Counted from the stretch's first letter, positions 17,408 to 26,301 are shown. The stretch: 64,000 bases of DNA from Paractinoplanes ovalisporus (GCF_016834655.1 NZ_JAENHP010000018.1:1-64000), one strand, 5' to 3'. Notes: generated by a model not told the origin, from the sequence alone. Translations and numbers: made by a program.

Positions 17408-18666
17408 GCGCCGGTCCAGCTGTCGTAGCGCCCGTCCAGGAGGGCCTCGATCTGCGCGCCGTACGTGTCGAGCCCGTCCCGTCCCGGCCCGCGCAGGGGC
17501 TCGCCGCCGGCCGGTCGGGTGGCCAGGACGCCGGGGAGCAGGTCGCCGAACGCGTTGACCTCGGCCACGGCGTGGGTGCGCCAACCCGCGCGGAACATCA
17601 GGTCGACGCCGACGTGCAGGCTGCGCGGAAAGCAGCGTGCGACCGCCACGCACGTCTGCATGGCCTGGTTCCAGGCGGTGGGACCGGCGGCGGCCCGGAC
17701 CGCGGCCACGTCGCCCCGGGCGTTGCCCAGGTGGAGGTTGGTCAGTGGGGTGCGGCTCGTGCGGGCGACGATGTGGGAGGGCTCGCCCGCGATCACGACC
17801 ACCCGCAGGTCGAGGACGCGGTCGCCCAGGCCGGCCTTGGGGAACCAGCGTTCCACGTGCAGGCCGTCGGGTGCGAGACGGTCGACGATGCCAGCGATGG
17901 TGGGTTCGTCCTCGTAACGCCGTACGCGCAAGTTGTTGTAAAGACGCCCGTCGGCACCGATCTCGACCGAAGTCGTCGCCAGGATGCGGCGCCCGGAGAC
18001 GGCGAGCGCCACGACACCCGAGGCCGAGGATCCGTGGGCGGGTTTCACAAAGACCCGGGCCCAGCCGTACGCCGCCATGGCCGCCCGCAACTCCGCGAAA
18101 CTCGTCACCGGTGGCAGTGCGGGCGGAACCGGAATGCCCGCCTCCACAAGCAGACCATGACAGCGTCGCTTGTCGTTCATGGTCAGGATGTCGCCGACCG
18201 GATTGAGAAGCCGCCCACCGCCGGCCGCCACCCGTTCAAGCGCAAGCCCGAGCCCCGCAAAGGCCGCCGCACCCCCGCCGATTTCATGCGGCCGCGCCTG
18301 AGCCACCTCGCCCAACGGGTGGGTGGGCTGCGGTCGGGCGGTGGTGATGTGGGGAAGGTGACGCATGTCGGATGGCCACGCCCGGGCCGCGTGATTGCGG
18401 TGTTCCTGGGCGGCGGTGATGTGGGGAAGGCGGTCTACTTCGGATGGCTGCGCCTGGGCGGCGGTGGCGCGGAGGAGGTGGTCTACCTCGGGGTCTTCGC
18501 CGGGGGAGTCGATGCGGACTGTCTCGTCGGGGGTGGGCACGGGGCCGCCGGTGAGGATGTCTCGCCACGCGTAGACCGTGGGGGCCGGTAGGCCGGCGCG
18601 GGCCACGGCGGCGGCGAAGAGGGCGACCCGGCGGTTGGCCGGGTTGCCCACGATCGCCAGGCGCAT
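17395..18666 (-). CDS. STM4014-family ATP-grasp protein
   Basis: The protein has 423 residues. MRLAIVGNPANRRVALF opens an N-terminal nucleotide-binding-like region. An ATP-grasp domain follows: VFVKPAHGSSASGV is the ATP-binding lysine and glycine-rich loop, and HAVAEVNAFGDLLPG near the C-terminus carries the metal-binding E and N. ATP-grasp enzymes join a carboxylate to an amine or thiol through an acyl-phosphate. Residues about 55-125 are a low-complexity insert of imperfect repeats (EVDRLPHITAAQ, DMRHLPHITTAR) encoded by DNA repeats 72 and 48 bases apart. This insert seems outside the family core. The start overlaps the LRR gene stop by one base. Confidence 0.87.
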   Translation of the reverse strand: MRLAIVGNPANRRVALFAAAVARAGLPAPTVYAWRDILTGGPVPTPDETVRIDSPGEDPEVDHLLRATAAQAQPSEVDRLPHITAAQEHRNHAARAWPSDMRHLPHITTARPQPTHPLGEVAQARPHEIGGGAAAFAGLGLALERVAAGGGRLLNPVGDILTMNDKRRCHGLLVEAGIPVPPALPPVTSFAELRAAMAAYGWARVFVKPAHGSSASGVVALAVSGRRILATTSVEIGADGRLYNNLRVRRYEDEPTIAGIVDRLAPDGLHVERWFPKAGLGDRVLDLRVVVIAGEPSHIVARTSRTPLTNLHLGNARGDVAAVRAAAGPTAWNQAMQTCVAVARCFPRSLHVGVDLMFRAGWRTHAVAEVNAFGDLLPGVLATRPAGGEPLRGPGRDGLDTYGAQIEALLDGRYDSWTGACVS

Positions 18667-19586
18667 TACTCCGCGACCGCTGTGTAGCGGCCCCACTCCT
18701 CCTCCTGCTGGCGGTCGGAGACGTCGACGCGGACGCCGGGCAACTCCTCGGCCAGGCGCTGTGCGAGCTCTTCGCTGAGGAAGTGGTGGGCCAGGGTGAG
18801 CGACGTCAGGTGGGTGAGCGGCTGACCGGCCAGCAGAGCCTCGCCGCCCGCGTCGGAGAGCGCGCCCATCGACAGGTCGAGACTGTCGAGCCGGGCCACG
18901 ACCGGCGCGGCGGCCAGGGCGGCCGCCACCTCGTCGGCGATCTCGGCGTTGCGCACGGCCAGCGAGGTGAGCGCGGGCAGGGAACGGCCGGAGAGGATCG
19001 GGGCCAGATCTTCGGCGCGGGCGTCGCCGCCGTAGTTGTCGACGCCCAGCCACAGCTCGAGGTGGGTCAGGGCGGGGAAGTCGGACGCGCCGACCGCACG
19101 GACCACGTCGACCGGCAGGCCGCCCGACTGGAGAACCAGCTCGCGCAGGGACTCGTGACGCACCGGCTTGAGCTCGAGGCCGTCGGCGCCGCGCACCCAC
19201 AGCCGTTCGAGCTGGGGGAACGCCTCGAGCAGCGGGGTGATGTCGGTCTGCTTGATCCAGGAGATCTCGCACTGCTCGAAGGTGAGCTCGGCGGCGAACA
19301 GCGAGCGCAGCCGGCTCAGGCGCGGGGCGTGACGCACCAGCAGGTCGGCCGGGAAGGTGCGTTCGTAGGCCTCGCCCCACTCGCCGACGACCAGGGCGAC
19401 CGGGCCGCCCTCGCCGGTGCGTTTCAGCAGGGCCTCGAGGGCCTGCTCGAACTCCTCCTCGGGGGCGTCGAACTCCTCGACCTCGAGGCGCCACGCAACG
19501 GCGGCCGGATCGTCGGGGGTCTCGTCGGCGTCCCAGGCCACGATCGGAAGGCCCGCGAACGTGCTGATCTTCGAACTGATCGTCAC
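18666..19586 (-). CDS. STM4015-family leucine-rich-repeat protein
   Basis: The product has about 306 residues. The first 70 residues are acidic and include WRLEVEEFDAPEEEFEQALEALL. The rest is a leucine-rich-repeat solenoid with repeated L-x-x-L-x-L/V strands (PQLERLWVRGADGLELKP, PALTHLELWLGVDNYGG, VVARLDSLDLSMGALSD, LTHLTSLTLAHHFLSE). It is the promoter-proximal gene of the operon. GTG 19586 is taken as start because AGGG lies upstream; an ATG at 19616 has no ribosome-binding site. LRR domains bind proteins, so a substrate-recruiting role is plausible but not shown. Confidence 0.85.
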   Translation of the reverse strand: MTISSKISTFAGLPIVAWDADETPDDPAAVAWRLEVEEFDAPEEEFEQALEALLKRTGEGGPVALVVGEWGEAYERTFPADLLVRHAPRLSRLRSLFAAELTFEQCEISWIKQTDITPLLEAFPQLERLWVRGADGLELKPVRHESLRELVLQSGGLPVDVVRAVGASDFPALTHLELWLGVDNYGGDARAEDLAPILSGRSLPALTSLAVRNAEIADEVAAALAAAPVVARLDSLDLSMGALSDAGGEALLAGQPLTHLTSLTLAHHFLSEELAQRLAEELPGVRVDVSDRQQEEEWGRYTAVAE

Positions 19587-19728
19587 GGGCGAGACCCTAG
19601 CAACGCCCCCTGACATTTTGCTGGTCAGCAGGAAAGCTGCTGGTGAAGCCGGGCGACCGCGGTGAATAAGGGGCAGGAGGAACGCTGCTGGTGAAGTCGG
19701 GCGGCGCGCGAGCTGCGGCGAACGAGGG

Positions 19729-20430
19729 TCAGCGGGTGAGCTGGGGGTAGAGCAGCGCCAAATCGCCGGCCAGGGCCGACTTCACGTTGCGGGACACCTC
19801 GTCGGCCAGGACCTCGTACGCGTCGGCCTCGATCCCGTCCAGGGCGGCCGCGGCCACGTCGACCGCGTCCGACTTCGGGGCGTCGATGCGGGCGGTCATG
19901 TCGGTGTCCACGTACGCGACGTGCAGACCGGTCACCTTGATGCCGCGCTCGCGCAGCTGGAGCCGCAGAGAATTGGTCTGCGACCACAGGGCAGCCTTGG
20001 AGGCGCTGTACGGGCCGCCGTCGGCCAGCCACGAGAGCGCGGAGTGCACGTTGAGGATGTGGCCGCCGCCGTTGCGCTCGATCACCGGCACGAACGCCCT
20101 GGTCACGAGCAGCGGGCCATAGAAGTTGGTCTCCAGGTCGCGGCGCACGTCGTCGAGCGGCGAGTCGAGGTATGACGCCCCGGCCGCGGCGCCCGCGTTG
20201 TTGATCAGAATCGTGACGTCGGAGGCCCGCGCGGCCGCCTCGGCGATCGATGCCTCGTCGGTGACCTCGAGCCGCAGCGGGACGGCGTCGGGGTGGGTGA
20301 CCGTGCGCGGGTCACGTGCGGTGGCGTACACCTTGGCCGCTCCTCGCCGGAACAGATCGTCGACCAGGGCCTTGCCGATGCCACGGCTGCCGCCGGTGAC
20401 GAGGACGACCGAATCCTTGATCGCAGTCAT
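19729..20430 (-). CDS. Short-chain dehydrogenase/reductase
   Basis: This 233-residue protein has the classical SDR fold. TGGSRGIGKAL is the NAD(P)-binding glycine motif. NNAGAA follows the fourth strand, and the catalytic Ser/Tyr/Lys appear as HSALSW and YSASKAA. Loss of the usual acidic residue after the second strand (YATARDP) suggests NADPH preference. The start at 20430 begins MTAIKDSVVLVTGG. The TetR regulator lies divergently, and the spacer contains three operator palindromes, so this gene is the regulator's likely target. The substrate is unknown. Confidence 0.92.
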   Translation of the reverse strand: MTAIKDSVVLVTGGSRGIGKALVDDLFRRGAAKVYATARDPRTVTHPDAVPLRLEVTDEASIAEAAARASDVTILINNAGAAAGASYLDSPLDDVRRDLETNFYGPLLVTRAFVPVIERNGGGHILNVHSALSWLADGGPYSASKAALWSQTNSLRLQLRERGIKVTGLHVAYVDTDMTARIDAPKSDAVDVAAAALDGIEADAYEVLADEVSRNVKSALAGDLALLYPQLTR

Positions 20431-20455
20431 GACGAGCCTTTCCACGTACGGAGGT

Positions 20456-20535
20456 AAACCGATCGGTTTCCACGAACCGTAAACCGATCGTTTTCCGTAC
20501 GGCAAGGCTTTGTGATCTGCGAAACCGATCAGTTT
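20456..20535. promoter_or_regulatory. Triple TetR-type operator
   Basis: Three copies of one palindrome lie between the divergent SDR and TetR genes. AAACCGATCGGTTT at 20456-20469 is perfect. AAACCGATCGTTTT at 20481-20494 and AAACCGATCAGTTT at 20522-20535 each have one mismatch. Copy centres are 25 and 41 bases apart. Site symmetry and length fit a TetR dimer, so autoregulation plus repression of the SDR is a strong inference. Confidence 0.85.
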
Positions 20536-20558
20536 CCAGACCGGGTAGTCTGGTCGTC

Positions 20559-21119
20559 GTGACCGACACCCGGGACCGCCTGCTCGACGCGGCGGCCGAC
20601 CTGTTCTATCGCGAAGGACTCAGCGTGGGCGTCGAGGCGCTGACCCGGGCCGCCGGCGTGTCCAAGCGGTCGATGTACCAGCTCTTCGGCAGCAAGGACG
20701 AGGTGGTCGCGGCCAGCCTCGACCGCATCGGCCCCGGCTTCAACGCGAGCCTGTTGCCCGGCGACGAGGCCGGTGGTGGCTCGCGCGGGCGGATCCTGCA
20801 CGTCTTCCGGGTGCTCGACGAGGTGTCGGCCCAGGCCGGCTTTCACGGCTGCCCGTTCGTGGCCACCGCGATCGAGATCAAGGCGGCCGACCACCCGGCG
20901 CGGGACGTGGCCCGGCGCTACAAGGACGCGCTCACCGCGTTCTTCCGGCACGAGGCCACAGCGGGCGGGGCGGCCGACCCGGAGCGGCTGGCCCGGCAGC
21001 TCACCATGACCTTCGACGGCGCCAGCGCGTGGGCCGTGATGCACGGCGGCGGGCTGGACGGGGAGGGCGTACGAATGGCCGAAACCCTGCTCGACGCGGC
21101 GGGCTTGCGCGAGAGCTGA
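20559..21119 (+). CDS. TetR-family repressor
   Basis: The protein has 186 residues. The N-terminal HTH reads TRDRLLDAAADLFYREG followed by VSKRSMYQLFGSKDEV, the standard TetR DNA-binding domain. The C-terminal part (residues 60-186) is the ligand-binding helical bundle and includes HGCPFVATAIEIK, seen in repressors of SDR genes. GTG 20559 starts it. Three operator palindromes immediately upstream make self-regulation and control of the SDR likely. Confidence 0.92.
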   Translation: MTDTRDRLLDAAADLFYREGLSVGVEALTRAAGVSKRSMYQLFGSKDEVVAASLDRIGPGFNASLLPGDEAGGGSRGRILHVFRVLDEVSAQAGFHGCPFVATAIEIKAADHPARDVARRYKDALTAFFRHEATAGGAADPERLARQLTMTFDGASAWAVMHGGGLDGEGVRMAETLLDAAGLRES

Positions 21120-21225
21120 AGGCCGGCGCCCGACGCCACAACGAACGCCCGGCGCGACAACGGAGGACGCTCGGCGACAACAAAAGCGCGGCAAACGAGA
21201 AGGCCCGGCGCCGGGCGAAAACTGG

Positions 21226-21261
21226 GAGAGGCCCGGCTCCCTCACGGGAACCGGGCCTCTC
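21226..21261. terminator. Bidirectional terminator hairpin
   Basis: The arms 21226-21241 and 21246-21261 form a 16-bp stem with one G-T wobble and a TCAC loop. On the minus strand the stem is followed within a few bases by TTTT. It terminates the lamin-tail gene and probably also the TetR transcript from the other side. Confidence 0.85.
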
Positions 21262-21279
21262 GATCAGCTCAGAGAAGGA

Positions 21280-22347
21280 TCAGCAAGCGGTGTAACCGGG
21301 GGAGACGGTGCGCCACACGCAGGCGTCGATGTTCGTGCCGGCCGCGTTGCGCAGGGTGGCCTGCTCACCGTCGTTGTTCCAGACGTAGCCCACCTTGCCC
21401 GCGCGACCCCAGTAACGCTGGTTGCCCGAGTTGGTGCCCTTGCCGCTGCGGATGAACACCGACGCGCCGGCCGCCAGGTTGTAGCTGGGGAACGTGTAGA
21501 TGATCTTCGCCTGGTCGCGGACGGTCCAACCCTTGAGGTTGATGGTGGACTTCGTCGTGTTGGTGATCTTGGCCCACTCGGTGTTCAGGCTGCCGTTGCT
21601 GCCCGAGTCGACGCCGGGGGAGTCGTACTGGATCCCGGTGAACTTGACCGAACCGACGGCCGGGTTGGCCGGCGGGGTCGTCGGCGTGGTGGTGCCGCCG
21701 GCGATCCACTGCGAGGTCTCGGCCGACGTCGCGCCGCGCACGGCGTTCGACGGGTCGCCGCTGACGACCGCCCGGAAGGTCTGGTCGCCACCCGGCTGGC
21801 CGCTGAGCGCGCTGGTCGTGACGCCCGTGTCGTTGTCGGCGGTCTCGAAGGACTTCACGTTGACCCAGCTGCTGCCCGACTTGCGCTGCACTTGCACACC
21901 CAGACCGGGCTGGTTGGGCAGGATGCTGATGGCGGCGACGGCCGTGCCGGCCGCGGCGCTGCGGTCGACCCAGAAGGTCGGGCTGATCCGGCTGTAGACC
22001 GTGATCTTGTTGGACACCGCGGTGCCCTGGTGGACCTCGAAGTAGAAGCCCGAGTCGAGCCAGCGCCGGATCGTGAACTTGCCGGCGGTGTCGGCGGTCG
22101 CCTTGACGGTGCCGCCGCCGTTCTCCCAGTCGTCCGCGGGCTGCATGTCGTCGAAGCCGTACGCGCTTTCGTACAGCTCGACCACGGTGCCCGGGTCGGC
22201 GGTGCCCGTCAGGGTGATCTGGGTGTAGCCCACGCCTTCCTCGGGGCCGGAGAGGGTGGGGGTGGCGGCGGCCGATGCCGGGGCAGCAATGGCGAACGTC
22301 GCCGCGACTCCGATCAGGGCGGCCTTGGACACGAGCCTGGAGATCAT
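21280..22347 (-). CDS. Secreted lamin-tail-domain protein
   Basis: The protein has 355 residues. The N-terminus is a signal peptide: basic MISRLVSK, hydrophobic AALIGVAATFAIAAP, then ASAAA as cleavage site. Residues 30-220 form beta-sandwich Ig/fibronectin-like segments (LSGPEEGVGYTQITLTGTADPGT). After a Thr/Pro linker (TTTPTTPPANP), residues 240-355 are a lamin-tail domain (VKFTGIQYDSPG, LNTEWAKITNTTK, LKGWTVRDQAK, GYVWNNDGEQATLRNAAG). Such domains anchor exported nucleases or act as surface modules; none of the nuclease motifs is present here. ATG 22347 is chosen for the signal peptide, but no good ribosome-binding site is seen. Confidence 0.85.
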   Translation of the reverse strand: MISRLVSKAALIGVAATFAIAAPASAAATPTLSGPEEGVGYTQITLTGTADPGTVVELYESAYGFDDMQPADDWENGGGTVKATADTAGKFTIRRWLDSGFYFEVHQGTAVSNKITVYSRISPTFWVDRSAAAGTAVAAISILPNQPGLGVQVQRKSGSSWVNVKSFETADNDTGVTTSALSGQPGGDQTFRAVVSGDPSNAVRGATSAETSQWIAGGTTTPTTPPANPAVGSVKFTGIQYDSPGVDSGSNGSLNTEWAKITNTTKSTINLKGWTVRDQAKIIYTFPSYNLAAGASVFIRSGKGTNSGNQRYWGRAGKVGYVWNNDGEQATLRNAAGTNIDACVWRTVSPGYTAC

Positions 22348-22689
22348 TCGCAGGAGTGTAGTGATGTCTGCAGACCCATGGATGGCCCGGTTGGACAATT
22401 ACGGACAACTGTCAGGTCACCGACGAGGACGCCTTTAGTCGGTGGGTTCCGGCGCGCGGCGGGGCTTTTCAGCGCTCGCTATTGCCCTGGTCACAGCCGG
22501 TTGTTGGCGTAGCGTGGCGGGCTGGTTGCAGAAGGCTACGATCTTGACCCGTACCTCGGGTTATAACGATTTGGTCGCGGCTGGAAGAACGGGAGAAGAA
22601 TCGGTCGAAGGGCCGGTCGGATACGGTGATATTTCGGACGTCAGAAAGAGGCGTCCCGGGTTTGGGTCAGTCTGAAACAAGTGGGAGAA
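22348..22689. other. Divergent intergenic region
   Basis: About 340 bases separate the lamin-tail gene from the pentapeptide-repeat gene. The stretch 22550-22640 is AT-richer than its surroundings (TTATAACGATTT) and is the likely promoter area. No gene, hairpin or repeat is evident. Confidence 0.4.
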
Positions 22690-23445
22690 ATGGCCGAACG
22701 AGATCTTCGTGCCGACTGTGCGCGGTGCTCCGGACTGTGCTGCGTGGCGCCCGCCTTCGCCAAGTCGTCCGATTTCGCGATCAACAAACCGGCCGGCACG
22801 CCCTGCCGAAACCTGGGTGACGACTTCCGCTGCACGATCCACGACCGGCTCGACTCCAGCGGCTTCCACGGGTGCGTCGTCTTCGACTGCTTCGGGGCGG
22901 GGCAGCGGCTGACCCAGGAGACGTTCGGCGGCGCCGACTGGCGGCAGCCGGGGCTGGCCGGTCCCATGTTCATGACCCTGCCGATCATGCGGCAGCTGCA
23001 CGAGCTGATGTGGTACGTCACCGAGGCGCTGAAGCTGGACGAGGCGGAACCCGTACACCCGGAACTGCGGGACGCTCTCGCCGAGACCGACCACCTCGCC
23101 GCCGGGTCACCGGCGGAGCTGAGAACCCTCGATCTCGACGCCCACCGCCACCGGGTCAACCCGCTGCTGCAGCGGGCCAGCGAGCTCGCCCGGGCCTCGA
23201 TCCCGAAGAAGAAGGACCACCGCGGGGCCAATCTGATCGGGAAGCGGCTGCGCGGCGCGCGGCTGCGGGGGGCCAGTTTCCGGGGTGCGCTGCTGATCGG
23301 AGCCGACCTGCGCGACGCCGATCTTCGCCGGGCCGACTTCACCGGGGCTGACGTGCGCGGGGCCGACCTGCGCGGCGCTGACCTGACCGGAGTGCTTTTC
23401 TTCACCGAATCGCAGCGTAAGGCGGCTGTCGTGTCGGGCGGATAG
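22690..23445 (+). CDS. Pentapeptide-repeat protein with Cys-rich N-terminus
   Basis: The protein has 251 residues. The N-terminal 60 residues contain CARCSGLCC, CRNL, CTIHDRL and CVVFDCFGAGQ, a cysteine pattern resembling zinc- or iron-binding YkgJ-like modules. Residues 175-240 are pentapeptide repeats (ANLIG, ARLRG, ASFRG, ALLIG, ADLRD, ADLRR, ADFTG), which fold as a right-handed beta helix. Function is unknown; DNA-mimic roles exist in some relatives. ATG 22690 is preferred over GTG 22681 because GGGAGA precedes it. TerC follows within 30 bases. Confidence 0.87.
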   Translation: MAERDLRADCARCSGLCCVAPAFAKSSDFAINKPAGTPCRNLGDDFRCTIHDRLDSSGFHGCVVFDCFGAGQRLTQETFGGADWRQPGLAGPMFMTLPIMRQLHELMWYVTEALKLDEAEPVHPELRDALAETDHLAAGSPAELRTLDLDAHRHRVNPLLQRASELARASIPKKKDHRGANLIGKRLRGARLRGASFRGALLIGADLRDADLRRADFTGADVRGADLRGADLTGVLFFTESQRKAAVVSGG

Positions 23446-23471
23446 AAACACATCACCTCTACGATGTGCGG

Positions 23472-24719
23472 ATGCAGGATGTGTCGGGTTTGGTGTGGCT
23501 GCTGACTGTTCTCGGCATCATCGGTCTGCTGCTGTACGACTTCTTCTTCCACGTGCGCAAGGCGCACATCCCCTCGCTCGGCGAGGCGACCCGCTGGACG
23601 ATCGTCTACGTCTCGATCGCCGTGCTCTTCGGCGTCGGGGTGTGGGTCTTCGGCGGCAACGACATGGGCCAGGAGTACTTCGCGGGCTATGTCACCGAGA
23701 AGGCGCTGTCGGTCGACAACCTCTTCGTCTTCCTGCTGCTGTTCTCGAGCTTCAAGGTGCCCCGGGCCGACCAGCAGAAGGTGCTGCTCGTCGGCATCGT
23801 CGTGTCGCTGCTCGCGCGCACCGGGTTCATCTTCCTGGGCTCCGCGCTGATCAACTCGTTCGCCTGGGTGTTCTACCTGTTCGGGCTGATCCTGCTGATC
23901 ACCGCCGGCAACCTGCTGCGCGAGCAGCGCAACGACGACGAGGCGCCGGACAACTTCGTCATCAAGATCGCCCGGCGGGTGCTGCGGACCTCGGACGAGT
24001 ACGACGGCGACAAGCTCTTCACCGTGCAGGACGGCAAGCGCGTGCTCACGCCGATGCTGCTGGTCATGGTGGCGATCGGCGGCACCGACATCCTGTTCGC
24101 GCTCGACTCGATCCCGGCCATCTTCGGCCTGACCCAGAACGTCTACCTGGTCTTCACCGCGACCGCGTTCTCGCTGCTGGGCCTGCGCCAGCTCTACTTC
24201 CTGATCGACGGGCTGCTCGACCGGCTCGTCTACCTCTCGTACGGGCTGGCCGCGATCCTGGCCCTGATCGGCGTCAAGCTGATCCTGCACGCCATGCACG
24301 AGAACAACGTGCCGTTCATCAACAGCGGCGAGCACATCGACGTCGTCGAGATCTCCACCGCGATGTCGCTCTCGCTGATCATCGGCATCCTGGTCATCAC
24401 GGTGATCGCGTCGTTGCTCAGCCCCAAGGGCCGGGCCCAGACCTACGTCGCGGCGGCCCGCCGGCACGCCAACGAGTTCCTCGACATCGAGAAGGACCCG
24501 GCGTACTGCGACGAGATCTTCCACCGCCTCCTGGTCGAGGAGGCGCACCTCAAGAGCCTGCCCGAGAAGTACCGGGCCCGGATCCGCTCCGAGGACGAGC
24601 TGATGGCGCTGCTCGGCAAGGCGCACCGGCTGCACGACGAGCGCGTCGCCAACGGCACCTGCTTCGTGCCGGCGGGCGCACCCATGGAGAACTCACCCCT
24701 CCGGAGCGCCGAGCAGTAA
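23472..24719 (+). CDS. TerC-family membrane protein
   Basis: This integral membrane protein of about 415 residues belongs to the TerC family. About nine hydrophobic helices are visible. The conserved acidic TM motifs appear as GYVTEKALSVDNLFVF and GTDILFALDSIPAIFGLT, which carry the family's essential Asp residues. Relatives export metal ions, notably manganese, or protect against tellurite. The C-terminal 100 residues are soluble and helical. ATG 23472 is the likely start, with GTG 23466 as an alternative. The gap to the upstream gene is under 30 bases, so no yybP-ykoY riboswitch fits directly ahead and the two genes are likely co-transcribed. Confidence 0.92.
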   Translation: MQDVSGLVWLLTVLGIIGLLLYDFFFHVRKAHIPSLGEATRWTIVYVSIAVLFGVGVWVFGGNDMGQEYFAGYVTEKALSVDNLFVFLLLFSSFKVPRADQQKVLLVGIVVSLLARTGFIFLGSALINSFAWVFYLFGLILLITAGNLLREQRNDDEAPDNFVIKIARRVLRTSDEYDGDKLFTVQDGKRVLTPMLLVMVAIGGTDILFALDSIPAIFGLTQNVYLVFTATAFSLLGLRQLYFLIDGLLDRLVYLSYGLAAILALIGVKLILHAMHENNVPFINSGEHIDVVEISTAMSLSLIIGILVITVIASLLSPKGRAQTYVAAARRHANEFLDIEKDPAYCDEIFHRLLVEEAHLKSLPEKYRARIRSEDELMALLGKAHRLHDERVANGTCFVPAGAPMENSPLRSAEQ

Positions 24720-24799
24720 ACGGACGCCGAGCAGCGGCGCGGGCGTTCAGGGACGGCGCGGACCCGGCGCGCCGGGCCGGGAGGTCATGCGGAATGCGG

Positions 24800-24833
24800 G
24801 AAGACCGGGCCGCCCCGAGACGGCCCGGTCTTC
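24800..24833. terminator. Terminator hairpin between convergent genes
   Basis: The arms 24800-24812 (GAAGACCGGGCCG) and 24821-24833 are perfect 13-bp complements with an 8-base loop. The hairpin sits between terC and the convergent repeat-rich gene and can serve both. No long T-tract follows. Confidence 0.8.
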
Positions 24834-24834
24834 A

Positions 24835-26301
24835 TCAGCCCTGGCGGTGGCTGCCCCGTCCGCTGCTGCCCACCTCGCCGTCGTGGCGGGCGGTGGTGCT
24901 GCGCCCGCGCGCCGCGTTCCCGGCGAACCGGGCGGCCGTCCGGCGGACCGACTCGGCCCGGTCGCCGGCCTCACTCGGCCACTCGTCGGCGGCCTCGCGC
25001 GGCCGGGGAGCCGAGGCGGGCGGGACGTCGAGATAGGCGGAGAGGTTGGTCTGGTTGTCGAACTCGACGAGCGGCCCCGCGCCGAGCCCCGCGCCACCGG
25101 CGACCAGGTTGGCCACGCGGGCGGCCAGCTCGGCGGCCCGGGTGTCGAGGTCGGGGTGTCCGTTGAGGGTGGCGTCGTCGGCCGGGCGGGCCCGCCACTC
25201 GCGCTGCGGAACCTCAGGGCGTACGTCGATGTGGGGTCGCGCCTCGTCCGCGGCCGGCTCGGCGTACGCATCGATCGCGGGCCGGATGTCGGAGGCGGCG
25301 GGCACCACCGGCGGCCGCCCGGCAGCCGGTTCGGAGGCCGCGGGCACGACCGGGGTCCGCATGGCAGCCGGGTCGGAGGAGACGGGCCGCGACGCATACG
25401 GGTCGGAGGAGACGGGCCGCGACGCATACGGGTCGGAGGAGACGGGCCGCGACGCATACGGGTCGGAGGAGACAGGCCGCGAAGCGTGCGGGTCGGAGGA
25501 GACGGGGGCCACCGAGGGCCGCGACGCATAGGGGTCGGAGGAAACCGGGGCGACCGGCGGCCGGGAAGACTGCGAGGCGGCCGGGCTGACCGGCGGCAGC
25601 GAGGCGTACGACTGGTGGGGCACCGACGGGATCGCCGCCGAGCCGTTGACCGGCTGCGCCGAGCCGGGCTGAGCCACCGGCGCATAGCCGGGCCGCGAGT
25701 CGTACGACGGCGGGGCCGCCTCGACCGACACCGCCCCGATCAGCGACACCGTCTGGCCCTCGCCACCCTGGAAGTTGTTGAACTCGGGGCCGATCACCAG
25801 GCGGGAGAGCATGCGGACCTGTTGCGCCGCGATGCCGAGCTCGGTGGCGTTCTCCACGCGGTAACGGGCGATGGCCTGGCGCAGCGTGTTGGCCAGACGG
25901 TCGGCATCACTCACCGTGGCCAGATCGCCACCGGCGAAGACGAGCGCGGGAAAGCTTCCGCCCGGCCCGGCGCACACGAGCTGGATCTGCGTGACTGTGG
26001 CCTGGCGGCCGGTGTCGCGGTTTCCCGGCTGCACCCGCAGATGCTGCGGCCAGGGCCAGCGCAGCTCGCCGGAATCGGCCGCGCCGGGGCCGCGGTAGAG
26101 GACGCGCTGGTCGGTGACGACGACCTCGGTCTCTTCGGGCAGAGTCCACCGGGGAAGCGAGGCCGGCTCGTCGAACGCGTATTCGGCCACGGCGGTATGG
26201 CCGCTCCAGAGGATGCGCTCGGTGGCGGGCGAGATCGTGTCGCGCAGGGTGGTGGGCGACGCGGGCGCGGACGCGTCGGTCACGAAGTACTGCTCGGGCA
26301 T
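24835..26301 (-). CDS. Large repeat-rich hypothetical protein
   Basis: The protein has 488 residues. Residues 1-205 look like a folded domain (VVTDQRVLYRGPGAADSGELRWPWPQHL, FAGGDLATVSDADRLANTLRQAIARYR), reminiscent of PH-like signalling modules. Residues 205-380 are a Pro/Ser/Ala linker with ten-residue repeats of SSDPYASRPV. The C-terminal hundred residues are charged. GGGGGGAA before ATG 26301 supports the start. There is no signal peptide or TM segment. Function unknown. Confidence 0.75.
   Translation of the reverse strand: MPEQYFVTDASAPASPTTLRDTISPATERILWSGHTAVAEYAFDEPASLPRWTLPEETEVVVTDQRVLYRGPGAADSGELRWPWPQHLRVQPGNRDTGRQATVTQIQLVCAGPGGSFPALVFAGGDLATVSDADRLANTLRQAIARYRVENATELGIAAQQVRMLSRLVIGPEFNNFQGGEGQTVSLIGAVSVEAAPPSYDSRPGYAPVAQPGSAQPVNGSAAIPSVPHQSYASLPPVSPAASQSSRPPVAPVSSDPYASRPSVAPVSSDPHASRPVSSDPYASRPVSSDPYASRPVSSDPYASRPVSSDPAAMRTPVVPAASEPAAGRPPVVPAASDIRPAIDAYAEPAADEARPHIDVRPEVPQREWRARPADDATLNGHPDLDTRAAELAARVANLVAGGAGLGAGPLVEFDNQTNLSAYLDVPPASAPRPREAADEWPSEAGDRAESVRRTAARFAGNAARGRSTTARHDGEVGSSGRGSHRQG
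25371..25500. repeat. 30-bp in-frame tandem repeat
   Basis: Four consecutive 30-base units encode the SSDPYASRPV decapeptides on the minus strand. Three are near identical (GACGGGCCGCGACGCATACG core) and the fourth differs at several bases. Because 30 is a multiple of three, copy number can change without frameshift. Confidence 0.9.

Noticed and set aside
23446..23471. yybP-ykoY riboswitch before terC
   Set aside because: The gap to the upstream gene is under 30 bases, too short for the element.
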